Assembly: GCF_003991405.1 (NCBI RefSeq)
Contig: NZ_RPEN01000145.1
Span: forward strand, 1 to 58,590
Length of the DNA stretch: 58,590 nucleotides
Reading direction: 5' to 3'
Source of the DNA: Pseudorhodobacter sp. E13
Lineage (GTDB): Bacteria > Pseudomonadota > Alphaproteobacteria > Rhodobacterales > Rhodobacteraceae
Position 1 is the stretch's first letter. Each line of letters opens with the position of its first letter. A model generated the notes under the pieces. The model ran no database searches, was not told the origin of the DNA, and saw nothing but the letters and a program-made list of their open reading frames with translations. This document shows positions 1 through 8,209 of this stretch, piece by piece. The position numbers and the translations under genes were made by a program.

Positions 1-110
1 GATCACTCCAAATGCCCCCAGCTGGTTCAAGCCGGGGCAAGGTTGCACATGGGTCAATTCTCAGTGACAATTTTGGCCGCTGCCGGGTCAATTCTCAGTG
101 GCAATCAACA
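1..110 (-). mobile_element. Terminal end of a probable IS21-family insertion sequence (partial)
   Basis: Two copies of a 21-bp sequence, 51-71 and 85-105 (GGGTCAATTCTCAGTG then ACAAT or GCAAT), lie 34 bp apart and differ at one base. Read on the minus strand the outer copy begins TGTTGATTGCCACTGAG at position 110. Multiple terminal repeats of this kind and TG/CA ends are typical of IS21-family elements. The last bases before the window edge, read on the minus strand, are GGAGTGATC, which looks like a ribosome binding site just before a start codon outside the window, presumably istA. The boundary at 110 is inferred from the TG end; the target duplication cannot be checked because the other end is not present. 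Confidence 0.55.
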
Positions 111-121
111 GTCATGGACGC

Positions 122-1102
122 TTATCCTTTCGTCTTGAAGGTGCGGGCGATGACCTCGCCCCAGGGATTTGTGGTGGCCGCCCGTCCGGGCTGGGCATGC
201 GCCGCGGTGATGTCAGGGGTTGCCTCGGCCTTTGCCGCCAGAAGACGGTTGCGGACATCGTCGAGGCCGGCGTCCTCCTCGAGGAAGCGCCCAGCCATCT
301 GAGGCTGACCGGCGAGCCTGCAGAGGTCGATAACTGCGCGTGCATGAGCGATTGCCTGGGCGCGGATGGCCGCAGCGTCGGCCATTGCGGGCTCACTTGC
401 AGCCATGGTTGGCGTTTCCGCAGCCGGGTGTTCGTAGTCAGGCAGGGTGTTGGCGTCTGCAACACCCTCGGTCTGCGGCTCCGTAGCCGCAGGCTCTTCT
501 GCTTCACTTGCCGCTTCCACCACTTCCGGGGGAGCCTTGCGAAACCGGGCAACATCGAAAGACGCCGCGAGTTTCACCGGCTCGGCGATGCGGTCGATGA
601 AGCCGAGATCCAGCGCGTCCTGGGCATCAAGCCAGGTCTCAGCCGCCATCAGGGCGGCGATTTCATCGTCGGCCTTGCCTGATTTCGCGGCATAGCCTTG
701 GATCAGGCTGCCCTTCACCTTGTCGAGCGCCTCGGCCGTTGACCGCATATCCTCGGCCGTGCCCATGACCAGCCCCGAGGGGTCATGGATCATCAGGAAG
801 GCGTTTTCAGGCATGACGATGGTGTCACCCGCCATGGCGATGTAGCTTGCCGCCGAGGCCGCGATGCCATCAATCCAGACGGTGATGTCGCCCGCGTGGC
901 GCTTCAGCGCGTTGTAAATGGCGACCGCGTCAAAGACCGATCCGCCGGGGCTGTTGAGGCGGAGATCGATCGCGGCATCATCGGGCAGCGCACCGAGTTC
1001 GGCCAGAAAGCCCTTTGCCGTGACGCCGTAGGCGCCGATTTCGTCATAGATCAGCACTTCCGTGCCCGAGGTGCGGGCACGGATCGTGTACCAGGATTTC
1101 AT
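122..1102 (-). CDS. Phage head maturation protease, ClpP-like (S14/S49 type)
   Basis: This 326-residue protein has the ClpP/crotonase-like core of prohead proteases: LRLNSPGGSVFDAVAIYNAL, then GIAASAASYIAMAG with the nucleophile serine context, then MIHDPSGLVMG carrying the histidine. The C-terminal third is Ala/Glu-rich and variable, as in lambda C-like proteases where it overlaps a scaffold region. The start at 1102 is chosen over the longer frame because AGGAG sits 7 bases upstream and the gene then follows the portal gene without overlap. It should act in procapsid maturation. It is the last head gene seen: the major capsid genes expected next are replaced by the probable IS21 end 11 bp beyond the stop. 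Confidence 0.9.
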   Translation of the reverse strand: MKSWYTIRARTSGTEVLIYDEIGAYGVTAKGFLAELGALPDDAAIDLRLNSPGGSVFDAVAIYNALKRHAGDITVWIDGIAASAASYIAMAGDTIVMPENAFLMIHDPSGLVMGTAEDMRSTAEALDKVKGSLIQGYAAKSGKADDEIAALMAAETWLDAQDALDLGFIDRIAEPVKLAASFDVARFRKAPPEVVEAASEAEEPAATEPQTEGVADANTLPDYEHPAAETPTMAASEPAMADAAAIRAQAIAHARAVIDLCRLAGQPQMAGRFLEEDAGLDDVRNRLLAAKAEATPDITAAHAQPGRAATTNPWGEVIARTFKTKG

Positions 1103-1106
1103 GGGA

Positions 1107-2615
1107 TCACTCCTGTTGTAGGTCGGGGCCCGCGCTACTGTCGGACGGTCCGTCACTCGAATTTGGGTCGGGCTCTTGGACGGGCGTTGCCCTTGCCCCC
1201 TGCGTTTCGCCGGGGCTGGCGCGATAGGTCAGGCCCAGATCGGCCGCGCGTTGTGCGTCGGATGCGTTTTCGCGATCGACCTCTTCGATGTCGTAGCCGG
1301 TGGCCTCGACGACTTTGCGCCGGGACGTCAGACCCGCTTCCATTGCCAGGACCTGCGCCTGGATGTCTTTGAGCGGATCGACCCAATCCCACCGTGGCGG
1401 GATCCATTGCACCGGCCGCGCGATGACAGGATCAGCATTGAGCGCGCCCGAGAGCACGGCCGTTTCCACCCATCGCCGCCAAATGGGTCGGCACAGTTGG
1501 TGCGCCATGACCCCGTGCTGCAACTGGCCAATGCGGCGGCGGAACTCGACCAGTTCGGCCCGAAGGCTCGAATAGTTCGCCTGCCGAACGTCGCCGGTGA
1601 CGAGGTGATACGGCAGCCCCAGCGAGGCCGAGACCGCAAGCAGCGTACGGTACTGGAAGGCCTCATAACCCCCACCGACATCGGCCGGGCTCGAGAACTT
1701 CACATCCTCGCCTGGCAGCAGCACCTGCATCGTTCCGGGCTCAAGGCTCGAAATGGCGGCCCCGTCGAGATCAGCTGCCCCTTCACCCATCATCGGGTCT
1801 TCGGGGGCCGTTTTGGTGATGAAGCCCGCGAACATCGCCGCGGTCTTTTTGCGGTCGAGTTCAGCGTCGTCATATTGATCGAGCAGGAAGAGCCGCACCA
1901 TGGCAGGTGCCACATGCGGGAGGCCCCGGATCTGACCCGCATCGATGGGACGGTAGATGTGCAGCACTTCCTCAGCCGGCACGCGGACGGTGTCAGGAAC
2001 GGCCAACCGTTGATCCGTACTGTCCCCCGGATGGCGGCGGCGGAAGTGATAGGCCACCCGCCGCCCGATCAGGTCAAACTCGATACCGCAGCGAATGCGG
2101 TTGCCGTTTGGATCCGTTTCCGTTTTCTCAAAGGGCAGCATCTCGGATTGCAGAAGCTGCAATTGTAGGGGAACCAGTAGCCCGTCTTCCGCCCGTCTCG
2201 GCCGAAGGCGAACGAAGCACTCGCCCGCCACAAACATCTCGCGTGCGACCATGGCCTGCAGGCCGTAGAAGTCGGTCAGACCATCGGCGTCCGCCTCGTC
2301 TGTCCATGCGAGCCAGAGTTTCTGGACCTGGTCTCGTAGAGCCGCATTCGTAATGAGTGAGGACGGCTTGATACCGTCCCCAACAAGGTTAGCCGCAAAG
2401 GCCTCGCAGGCATTGGCGGCATAGCCGTTGGTCACCACCAGTTCGCGCGATCGCGCCAGCAGTTTGGGTCCGCCAGAAGCGACCAGGGCGTTGATGTTCT
2501 CGAGCGGTGGGTTCCAGCCTCGCAAGCGGCGCTTGGCCATCGCGCCTTCAAGCCGGGCGCGCATGGCTTCAGGGCCGCCAGGCTTGGGGCGGCGAAACAG
2601 GTCGAACATCCCCAT
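1107..2615 (-). CDS. Phage portal protein, lambda gpB family
   Basis: This 502-residue protein has the N-terminal FDLFRRPKPGG start and the conserved stretches LARSRELVVTNGYAANACEA, GECFVRLRPR and VLHIYRPIDAGQIRGLPHVAP of lambda-family portals. Family length is about 500-530, so the gene is full length. Portals form the dodecameric ring at the capsid vertex through which terminase pumps DNA. The gene sits 5 bp after the gpW-like gene and 4 bp before the protease start, so it belongs to one leftward packaging/head operon. Confidence 0.93.
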   Translation of the reverse strand: MGMFDLFRRPKPGGPEAMRARLEGAMAKRRLRGWNPPLENINALVASGGPKLLARSRELVVTNGYAANACEAFAANLVGDGIKPSSLITNAALRDQVQKLWLAWTDEADADGLTDFYGLQAMVAREMFVAGECFVRLRPRRAEDGLLVPLQLQLLQSEMLPFEKTETDPNGNRIRCGIEFDLIGRRVAYHFRRRHPGDSTDQRLAVPDTVRVPAEEVLHIYRPIDAGQIRGLPHVAPAMVRLFLLDQYDDAELDRKKTAAMFAGFITKTAPEDPMMGEGAADLDGAAISSLEPGTMQVLLPGEDVKFSSPADVGGGYEAFQYRTLLAVSASLGLPYHLVTGDVRQANYSSLRAELVEFRRRIGQLQHGVMAHQLCRPIWRRWVETAVLSGALNADPVIARPVQWIPPRWDWVDPLKDIQAQVLAMEAGLTSRRKVVEATGYDIEEVDRENASDAQRAADLGLTYRASPGETQGARATPVQEPDPNSSDGPSDSSAGPDLQQE

Positions 2616-2620
2616 CTCTT

Positions 2621-2836
2621 TCAGAGCCCCTTGGCCGTTGTCACGCGCACCTGCCGCACAATTCGCCGCCCCTCAGCCGCTGCGATGTCGCGATCTAGCG
2701 CTTCGATAGCCCGGTCGATCTCGGCAAGGCTGCGATAGTCCACCGTCTTGCCATCGTAGCTGACCCGTGCCACGCCCGAGGCGCGCTGTGCCGCAAGGGC
2801 TTCACGCCGGGCGCGAAGGTCCGTGATTGATGCCAT
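2621..2836 (-). CDS. Head-tail joining protein, gpW-like
   Basis: This 71-residue protein is helical at both ends, with a central SYDGKTVDYRSLAEIDRAI segment. That pattern, the size and the place between large terminase and portal match the lambda gpW family (phage head-tail joining protein), which sits under the portal to stabilise packaged DNA. The gene lies 5 bp ahead of the portal gene. The call rests on length, motif and position together. Confidence 0.8.
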   Translation of the reverse strand: MASITDLRARREALAAQRASGVARVSYDGKTVDYRSLAEIDRAIEALDRDIAAAEGRRIVRQVRVTTAKGL

Positions 2837-2883
2837 GATGCCCGCCCTCTATCGTGACGCTGCGTCTGCAGCCGGAGGCTTTC

Positions 2884-3228
2884 GTGTCAGAACCAACCGT
2901 CTCGCCAGCGACCGTTGCGATTCCATCCGAGTGCTGCGTTGATGGCGATGGCGGGGCCGGTTTCGTCTATGTGCTCGGCAGCGCCACCGCGCGTGGTTAT
3001 CGAACCTATGTGGGCTGGACCCTCAATCTTGAGCGGCGCCTCGACCAACACAATTCTGGCAAAGGCGCAAAGTCGACGCGCGGGCACTTGTGGTGCCTGA
3101 TCTATGCCGAGCGATTGCCAGACCGCATCGAGGCGATGCGCCGGGAATGGCATCTCAAGCATGATCGCCCCTTGCGCCGGCGCTTGGCCCTGTCGGCGCA
3201 AGGCATTGGTCCTGATCACTCCATGTAA
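2884..3228 (+). CDS. GIY-YIG nuclease-family protein, encoded against the packaging operon
   Basis: A GTG start at 2884 has GGAGG five bases upstream, which is better than the GTG at 2854. The 114-residue protein carries FVYVLGSATARGYRTYVGWT as the GIY-YIG element, then NLERRLDQHNSGKGAKST with the expected Arg, and a later EAMRREWHLK segment with the Glu. This resembles the small UPF0213/SLX1-like GIY-YIG proteins. It sits alone on the plus strand between the gpW-like gene and the large terminase and overlaps the terminase 3' end by 13 bp. The substrate is unknown. A homing-type or packaging-associated nuclease are both possible. Confidence 0.8.
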   Translation: MSEPTVSPATVAIPSECCVDGDGGAGFVYVLGSATARGYRTYVGWTLNLERRLDQHNSGKGAKSTRGHLWCLIYAERLPDRIEAMRREWHLKHDRPLRRRLALSAQGIGPDHSM

Positions 3229-5189
3229 CTCGACCGCACGCTCCTGCGCCGGGGCGCAGGTTTGAACCTTGATGCGACAGTACGAGCTGCGGATGTGACG
3301 GCCGTGACCACCGCAAGTTGCCGTTCCAATTCCTCCCACCGAGCGTCCGACCAGCGGTCGGCACCGAGGATCCATGCGGCGGCCCGAGCATAGACCCTGC
3401 AGTCCAGGGCCTCGTTGCGTTCGCGGAGCTTTTGCCATTCGAGCTTGGCAAAGCCGCGCTTGTTCTTGACCGTGACCAACTGCTCGGCCGTCAGTTGCTT
3501 CAGCCATTCGGCATCGACCCAGCCCGGCAGATGAAGAAAGCCGGGAGGAAACCGCTCCCCATCCGCCGGGCTGGTGACCTCCGGCGGATCAAGCCGCAGG
3601 AAGCGATAGGTCTCGGCCTTGAATGTCGATGTTGCCACGGTCCAAAGCCGTGCACCGCGGCGCAGACGTTTGCCCGCGATCGTCGCATCGACAAACGTCG
3701 GCCCCGTCACAGGGCTTGCCCTATTGAAGCCCTCAAGACCTTTGATCGGCGCGACCTGGCCAAAACCCACCTGTCTTGCCCAAGCGTAAACGGCCGCCGT
3801 TTCATAGCCCGTATCGATCGCCAGCCGCGCGATGGTCATCGGCGTACCGCTGGCGTGAGCCCAAGCCCGGCCAAGAAGGTCCGAGAGCTTCTGCCAGCAC
3901 GCCGGATCGCCCGGGCCGCCCTCGATGACGATGTGATCGATGAGCCAGCTTTGCAGGCCCTTACCCCATGCCCAAACATCAACCTCGATCCGGTCTTTCT
4001 GGACGTCGACCCCGGCAGTCAGGAACAACCCGCCCGCCGGCACCGTGCCTGCACGCCAATCTTCCTTTAGACCCTGCAGGCGCTGCCAGTCCGGCGCCTC
4101 GCCACTTTCCATCCAGGTCTCGCCGAGGGAGGTGTTGATGAAGGTCTTCATCGTCTCGTCCCCACCGGCGCGCGCCGATAGAAACGCCTTGGCCATGGCC
4201 TCAAGCCGCACCCAGGGCGAATAGATCTCGTTCAGATGGAAGCCTGCCGTCCCATTGAAGGGTGCCTCCGCGATCCAGCGGCCCTTGGAGATCGCGGCCC
4301 AGCGGGTCTCATCCTTCCACGCGACGTCGCAGTCGGCGCAGTGGTAGCGCGCGGTTTCGGGGCGATGGCTGCCGTTCTCGTCCTTGTCCCATTTCACCTG
4401 TCCCCAGGTCAGCAACTGTTCTGCGCCACACGCCGGGCACGGCACCCAATACCGACGCTGGTCGCTCTCCTCGAATGCCGCCTCGATCCTGCTGGCGCCC
4501 TTGTTCGTCGGCGTCGAGACCAGCACGATCTTGCGGTTCCAGAACGTCACCGTCCGCTTCTTCGCGAGGTTGACCGGGTCGCCCTCAGCCCCTGCGCTGA
4601 ACGGATAGCGATCGACCTCATCGCACAAGAGCAGCCGGATCGGGCGGCTCGCCAGCCCCGAAGGCGCATTGGCCCCCACTATAGTCAGATGCCCGCCCGG
4701 AAACCGCTTGTGCAGGATCTTGTTGTTGCCGTCCCGCGAACGCGGATCAGCGATCTTGCCCTGAAGGCAAGGCGTATCGCGTGCCATCGGCGAGAAGCGG
4801 TCCTTCGACCAGGTTTCCGCATCCCGCTCGGTGGGCATCACCACCATGATCGGCGCCGGGTCGTGATCAATATGGTAGCCGACCATATTGAGGATCGACT
4901 CACTTTTCCCGATTTGGCTGCTCGACATGATCACGACGGTTTCGGCCGCCGGATCCGAGATCGCATCCATGATCCCGCGCTGGTATTCGGCGCGGCTCGT
5001 GCGCCACTGGCCCGGCTCGGCGCTGGCTTCAGAACTCAGCCGCCGGTTCTGGTCTGCCCAATCGCTGATCGTCAGGTCCGGCGGCGGCTTCAGAACCGCT
5101 AGGGCCTTCACCACCGTCCGCTTCAGGATCGGCGAGCCCGTCAATCTCAGGGTCAGTTTCGATTTCAATGTCTGGCTCTGCGAGATCAT
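3216..5189 (-). CDS. Phage terminase large subunit, lambda gpA family
   Basis: This 657-residue protein is the packaging ATPase/nuclease. The Walker A-like loop SSSQIGKSE is at residues 89-97 and Walker B LLLCDEVD at about 187-193. A zinc-ribbon-like CPACG...CADC insert lies near residues 250-290. The C-terminal nuclease domain begins at LTAGVDVQKDRIEVDVWAWG. Length matches lambda gpA (641). The ATG at 5189 has GAGG upstream but makes the gene overlap the small terminase gene by 161 bp. A later start is possible, although the N-terminal segment reads like the family. Confidence 0.93.
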   Translation of the reverse strand: MISQSQTLKSKLTLRLTGSPILKRTVVKALAVLKPPPDLTISDWADQNRRLSSEASAEPGQWRTSRAEYQRGIMDAISDPAAETVVIMSSSQIGKSESILNMVGYHIDHDPAPIMVVMPTERDAETWSKDRFSPMARDTPCLQGKIADPRSRDGNNKILHKRFPGGHLTIVGANAPSGLASRPIRLLLCDEVDRYPFSAGAEGDPVNLAKKRTVTFWNRKIVLVSTPTNKGASRIEAAFEESDQRRYWVPCPACGAEQLLTWGQVKWDKDENGSHRPETARYHCADCDVAWKDETRWAAISKGRWIAEAPFNGTAGFHLNEIYSPWVRLEAMAKAFLSARAGGDETMKTFINTSLGETWMESGEAPDWQRLQGLKEDWRAGTVPAGGLFLTAGVDVQKDRIEVDVWAWGKGLQSWLIDHIVIEGGPGDPACWQKLSDLLGRAWAHASGTPMTIARLAIDTGYETAAVYAWARQVGFGQVAPIKGLEGFNRASPVTGPTFVDATIAGKRLRRGARLWTVATSTFKAETYRFLRLDPPEVTSPADGERFPPGFLHLPGWVDAEWLKQLTAEQLVTVKNKRGFAKLEWQKLRERNEALDCRVYARAAAWILGADRWSDARWEELERQLAVVTAVTSAARTVASRFKPAPRRRSVRSSYME

Positions 5190-5625
5190 CGAGCACCTCG
5201 CGGATGGCCGAACGGATCAGGTTCCGGGTGTCTCCGACGGTTGATTGTTCAAAAGCTTGCGGCACCAGCCGGTCAGGAAGGCCCAGAAGCCGGGTGCGCA
5301 GAAGGGCCAGCACCGCGATCCAGGCCTCCTCGACTTGGTCCGCAGGGATCAGAGCGGCGCGCTTTTCTTCGGCCTCCATTTCGGCGAGATCGGCGCGCGC
5401 GCGGATGAAGCGTGCCCGTTCCGCCGCATAATCCGGCGCACCGGCCTGGGCCCTCGCCGCTTGGTCGCGCAGATAGCGCACGTAACCGCGCACCGAGCCC
5501 ACCAGATCGTAATGCCCACGCTCGGCCTTCGGGATCACCCCCTCGCGGCTGAGTTGTTGCACGCGTCGTTCCGAAAGATCGAGGAGACGCGCAATCACAC
5601 CGATGGGTTGGCTTGCGGACGCCAT
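5029..5625 (-). CDS. Phage terminase small subunit, Nu1-like
   Basis: This 198-residue protein begins with a winged-helix DNA-binding segment, IGVIARLLDLSERRVQQLSR (residues 8-27), followed by a long charged helix (residues 65-95) and an acidic tail rich in Asp, Glu and Gly. The N-terminal HTH and the position directly upstream of the gpA-like gene identify it as the Nu1-type DNA-recognition subunit. The acidic tail is encoded in the stretch that overlaps the large terminase frame by 161 bp, so its length depends on where the large subunit really starts. Confidence 0.85.
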   Translation of the reverse strand: MASASQPIGVIARLLDLSERRVQQLSREGVIPKAERGHYDLVGSVRGYVRYLRDQAARAQAGAPDYAAERARFIRARADLAEMEAEEKRAALIPADQVEEAWIAVLALLRTRLLGLPDRLVPQAFEQSTVGDTRNLIRSAIREVLDDLAEPDIEIETDPEIDGLADPEADGGEGPSGSEAAAGPDDQRLGRPEPAAEF

Positions 5626-5749
5626 CTGATGATCGAAGATCCCCGATTAAAGCCATGTTATTGCTTCGATTATACTGGATAGATCACCCCGACAGAGCGA
5701 ACCTGACCTTAACGCGACGCAACCCGCGACGCGCAAAAGGAGGCTTAGG

Positions 5750-5992
5750 ATGCCAACTGCCTTTTCTGTCGGACCGTCCGTTCTCCACCGGGTGCGCGAA
5801 GAATATCTCGCGCAGTTCGGGGTGCCTTGCGAGGCGACGGTTCGCGACATCGCGGTATTTTGGAAAGCCGCCTTGGAACGCGCAGCCGTCGCTTCGCCCA
5901 AGGGGCTGGCCGGTCCCCTCGCGGCAGAGGTTTACGCCGACACGGTGCAGATGGTGTTCGAAAACCGCGGATATCGTGACCGCACGTCCTGA
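5750..5992 (+). CDS. Small phage protein of unknown function (80 aa)
   Basis: A clean ATG follows AAAAGGAGG, a strong ribosome binding site. The 80-residue product has a helical character (PSVLHRVREEYLAQFGV...) and no motif I recognise. It heads a three-gene rightward set (5750-6508) of small proteins lying against the direction of the late genes. Position between the packaging genes and the methyltransferase suggests an accessory gene, but no function is claimed. Confidence 0.7.
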   Translation: MPTAFSVGPSVLHRVREEYLAQFGVPCEATVRDIAVFWKAALERAAVASPKGLAGPLAAEVYADTVQMVFENRGYRDRTS

Positions 5993-6044
5993 ACAACTCA
6001 CCCCGTATGAACGCCCAAAACCTCTAAAGAAAGAAGGCCCACGA

Positions 6045-6284
6045 ATGCTCGAACCCACGCACGATAATGCCCGCTGCAATCGGGACGCCGCTTTGTGCGC
6101 CTTTCTGACCCGCAAGGTCGAGTTCGACAGCATGCTCGCCCGCCTTCAATCCCTGAGCGCCGAGCATTTCGACATCACGCCCGACGAGGTGCACTGGGGC
6201 CATGTCGGCACGCTGACGCATTACGCCGATGGACTGAAGTGCATCATCAACGCGGCCTTCCGCGAAGGCGAGCACAAGGAGTGA
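6045..6284 (+). CDS. Small phage protein of unknown function (79 aa)
   Basis: The ATG at 6045 has AGAAGG just upstream; the frame is open further 5' but that part overlaps the preceding gene and has no translation signal. The 79-residue product contains RDAALCAFLTRKVEFDSMLARL, two predicted helices and HFDITPDEVHWGHVGTL. I recognise no family. It ends 5 bp before the next ATG, so the two are probably translated together. Confidence 0.7.
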   Translation: MLEPTHDNARCNRDAALCAFLTRKVEFDSMLARLQSLSAEHFDITPDEVHWGHVGTLTHYADGLKCIINAAFREGEHKE

Positions 6285-6289
6285 AACCG

Positions 6290-6508
6290 ATGGAAACCAC
6301 CAGCATTCGGCTCACCATCCGGAACCTGCCCGACCATTTTGACCGCACCCGCATTTCCGCTATTCTCGACGAGATCGAACTGGCCCTGCTGGAGGAGCGC
6401 GACATTCACTGCAGCACCTCAGCCGACAGTTTCACAATCACGATTGTGGTGCCAACTCTCCAACTGGTGGATGTGGCGACCTGCTTGAAAGGCATTGGCC
6501 TGATCTAA
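6290..6508 (+). CDS. Small phage protein of unknown function (72 aa)
   Basis: The ATG at 6290 is preceded by AAGGAG. The product of 72 residues alternates strands and one helix (SIRLTIRNLPDHFDRTRISAI at the start, then FTITIVVPTLQLVDVATCL), a ferredoxin-like beta-alpha-beta look. There is no recognisable family. Its 3' end overlaps the 3' end of the leftward gene at 6505 by 4 bp, so the two transcripts converge. Confidence 0.65.
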   Translation: METTSIRLTIRNLPDHFDRTRISAILDEIELALLEERDIHCSTSADSFTITIVVPTLQLVDVATCLKGIGLI

Positions 6509-6732
6509 ACTCGCGCACCCGCAACCCGGATGGCCTCGAAGAGCCGACGCAGCAAGAATGATCTTGCCAGGCTTACGATTGTGAAAACCCCGCCCATGGC
6601 AAGGTTTTGACCCAAGGTCGTCTGCAGTCCGAACACAGGAAAGATCAGGATCTGCGTCACGACGGCGACGCCATAGCCGACGATCACGTTGGCGAAGGAC
6701 TCGGCTAGCGACATGAGGCGGGACTGCTTCAT
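6505..6732 (-). CDS. Small two-helix membrane protein, DUF7220-like
   Basis: This 75-residue protein has two hydrophobic segments (about residues 13-33 and 42-58) and a basic C-terminus LLRRLFEAIRVAG. The start MKQSRLMSLAESFANVIVGYG is like small phage membrane proteins grouped as DUF7220. The gene overlaps the upstream methyltransferase stop by 4 bp (ATGA), so translation is coupled. Function unknown. Confidence 0.7.
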   Translation of the reverse strand: MKQSRLMSLAESFANVIVGYGVAVVTQILIFPVFGLQTTLGQNLAMGGVFTIVSLARSFLLRRLFEAIRVAGARV

Positions 6733-7961
6733 GCGGCCTCAAGTTCCGCCTTCAGCGCCTCGAAGGTGGTGTCGCTGCCCTCAAGCACGGCCTGTTTGCC
6801 GGTGAACTTCTGCCAACGTGCAACTGCTACATCGACGTAAGCCGGATTCAGTTCGATGCCGTAGCAGACCCGTCCAGTCGTCTCGGCCGCGATCAGCGTC
6901 GTCCCTGATCCCATGAATGGTTCGTAGACGGCCTGCCCGGGGCTCGAGTTGTTCAGGATCGGCCGGCGCATGCACTCGACCGGCTTCTGAGTGCCATGCA
7001 CGGTTTTCTCGTCCTGATCCTTGTTGGCAATTTGCCAGAGCGTCGTCTGCTTGCGGTCCCCGGCCCAGTGGCCCTTGCCGGACTTGCGAACAGCATACCA
7101 AGCGGGCTCATGTTGCCAGTGGTAATCACCCCGGCTCAGGACAAGCCGATCCTTGGCCCAGATGATTTGGGACCGGATCGTGAAGCCCGCCGCCTCGAGG
7201 CTTTCGGCAACCGTGGCGGCATGCAGCGCCCCGTGCCAGACATACGCGACATCGCCGGGGAAGAGCGCCCAGGCCTCGCGCCAATCGGCACGATCATCAT
7301 TCAGCACCTTGCCGGTGCGCTTGGTCTTGGCCGCACCTGCCTGATTGCGCCAGTTGGGATCGTATTCCACGCCATAGGGCGGATCGGTCACCATCAGCAG
7401 CGGTTTGACCGTGCCAAGGAGCCTCTCAACATCCGTAGCGACAGTGCTGTCGCCGCAGAGCAGCCGGTGGTTGCCGAGGATCCAGAGATCGCCGGGACGG
7501 CTGATCGGATCCTCGGGGGTTTCAGGGATATCGTCCTCGCCTTCCTGCGGACCGTTGCCTTCCTCGAGGCTCGACATCAGCGCGTTCAGCTCATCCTCGG
7601 TGAAGCCAGTCAGCCCGAGGTCAAAATCCGCCTCGAGCAGGTCGGCCAGTTCAAGGTTCAAAAGGTCCTTGTCCCACTCGGCGTTCTCGCTGGAGCGGTT
7701 ATCCATGATCCGGAAAGCACGCGCTTGGCTGACCGTCAGCCCTTTCGCAACATGCACAGGCGCGGTCTTGAAGCCGAGCTTGCGGGCCGCTTCCAATCGC
7801 GTGTGCCCGGCCAGCACAACCATCGCCTCGTCGACGACGATGGGCTGCCGCCAGCCGAATTCCTGGATCGATGCCGCGACCGTCGCAATCGCCTGCTCGT
7901 TGCGCCGCGGGTTGCGCGCATAGGGAATGATCTGCTCAAGCGGCAGGTCGACCACGTCCAT
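6729..7961 (-). CDS. ParB-domain / DNA methyltransferase fusion (beta-class, DPPY)
   Basis: This 410-residue protein joins an N-terminal ParB/sulfiredoxin-type nuclease-like domain (residues 5-95; VLAGHTRLEAARKLG at 49-63) to a DNA N4/N6-methyltransferase. The catalytic motif DPPYGVEY is at 193-200 and the AdoMet motif FMGSGTT at 349-355. The order catalytic then AdoMet motif fits the beta class. Such fusions are common in phages and are thought to protect phage DNA from host restriction. No partner endonuclease is next to it, so it looks like an orphan. An AAGGA ribosome site precedes the ATG, and a strong inverted repeat lies in its leader. Confidence 0.9.
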   Translation of the reverse strand: MDVVDLPLEQIIPYARNPRRNEQAIATVAASIQEFGWRQPIVVDEAMVVLAGHTRLEAARKLGFKTAPVHVAKGLTVSQARAFRIMDNRSSENAEWDKDLLNLELADLLEADFDLGLTGFTEDELNALMSSLEEGNGPQEGEDDIPETPEDPISRPGDLWILGNHRLLCGDSTVATDVERLLGTVKPLLMVTDPPYGVEYDPNWRNQAGAAKTKRTGKVLNDDRADWREAWALFPGDVAYVWHGALHAATVAESLEAAGFTIRSQIIWAKDRLVLSRGDYHWQHEPAWYAVRKSGKGHWAGDRKQTTLWQIANKDQDEKTVHGTQKPVECMRRPILNNSSPGQAVYEPFMGSGTTLIAAETTGRVCYGIELNPAYVDVAVARWQKFTGKQAVLEGSDTTFEALKAELEAA

Positions 7962-7986
7962 GGTGATGTCCTTGAGGATGCACTCG

Positions 7987-8018
7987 AACCGAAATGGGGT
8001 CGGATCCCCGTTTCGGTT
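7987..8018. promoter_or_regulatory. Inverted repeat in the methyltransferase leader
   Basis: AACCGAAA-T-GGGG and CCCC-G-TTTCGGTT form 13-base arms around a 6-base loop, with only a T/G opposition that still pairs as wobble in RNA. It starts 26 bases upstream of the methyltransferase ATG. It could be a protein operator or an RNA hairpin in the 5' leader; the sequence does not decide which. The remaining leader to 8209 holds a second small hairpin (TTCGCTT..AAGCGAA near 8067) and nothing else I can name. Confidence 0.6.
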
Positions 8019-8209
8019 CAGGCGGGTTGTGTCAGGCCGTCAGGTCTTTGTTTTCTTGGGGTTCGCTTCAAAGCGAAGCGAAACGGGTATTTTTGGGGGT
8101 GTCACTGGGAAAGCCTCGGGCCTCGCCCCCCCGAATACAGTCACGAACAGGAGGGACCCGTAAAAAACCTAGATGTCATCTGCACTTAGAAAGATCGAGC
8201 CAACTTTGT

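Noticed and set aside
5613-6044. Upstream extension of the small gene at 6045
   Set aside because: The frame is open, but it overlaps the 80-residue gene at 5750 and has no translation start; the ATG at 6045 has its own ribosome site.
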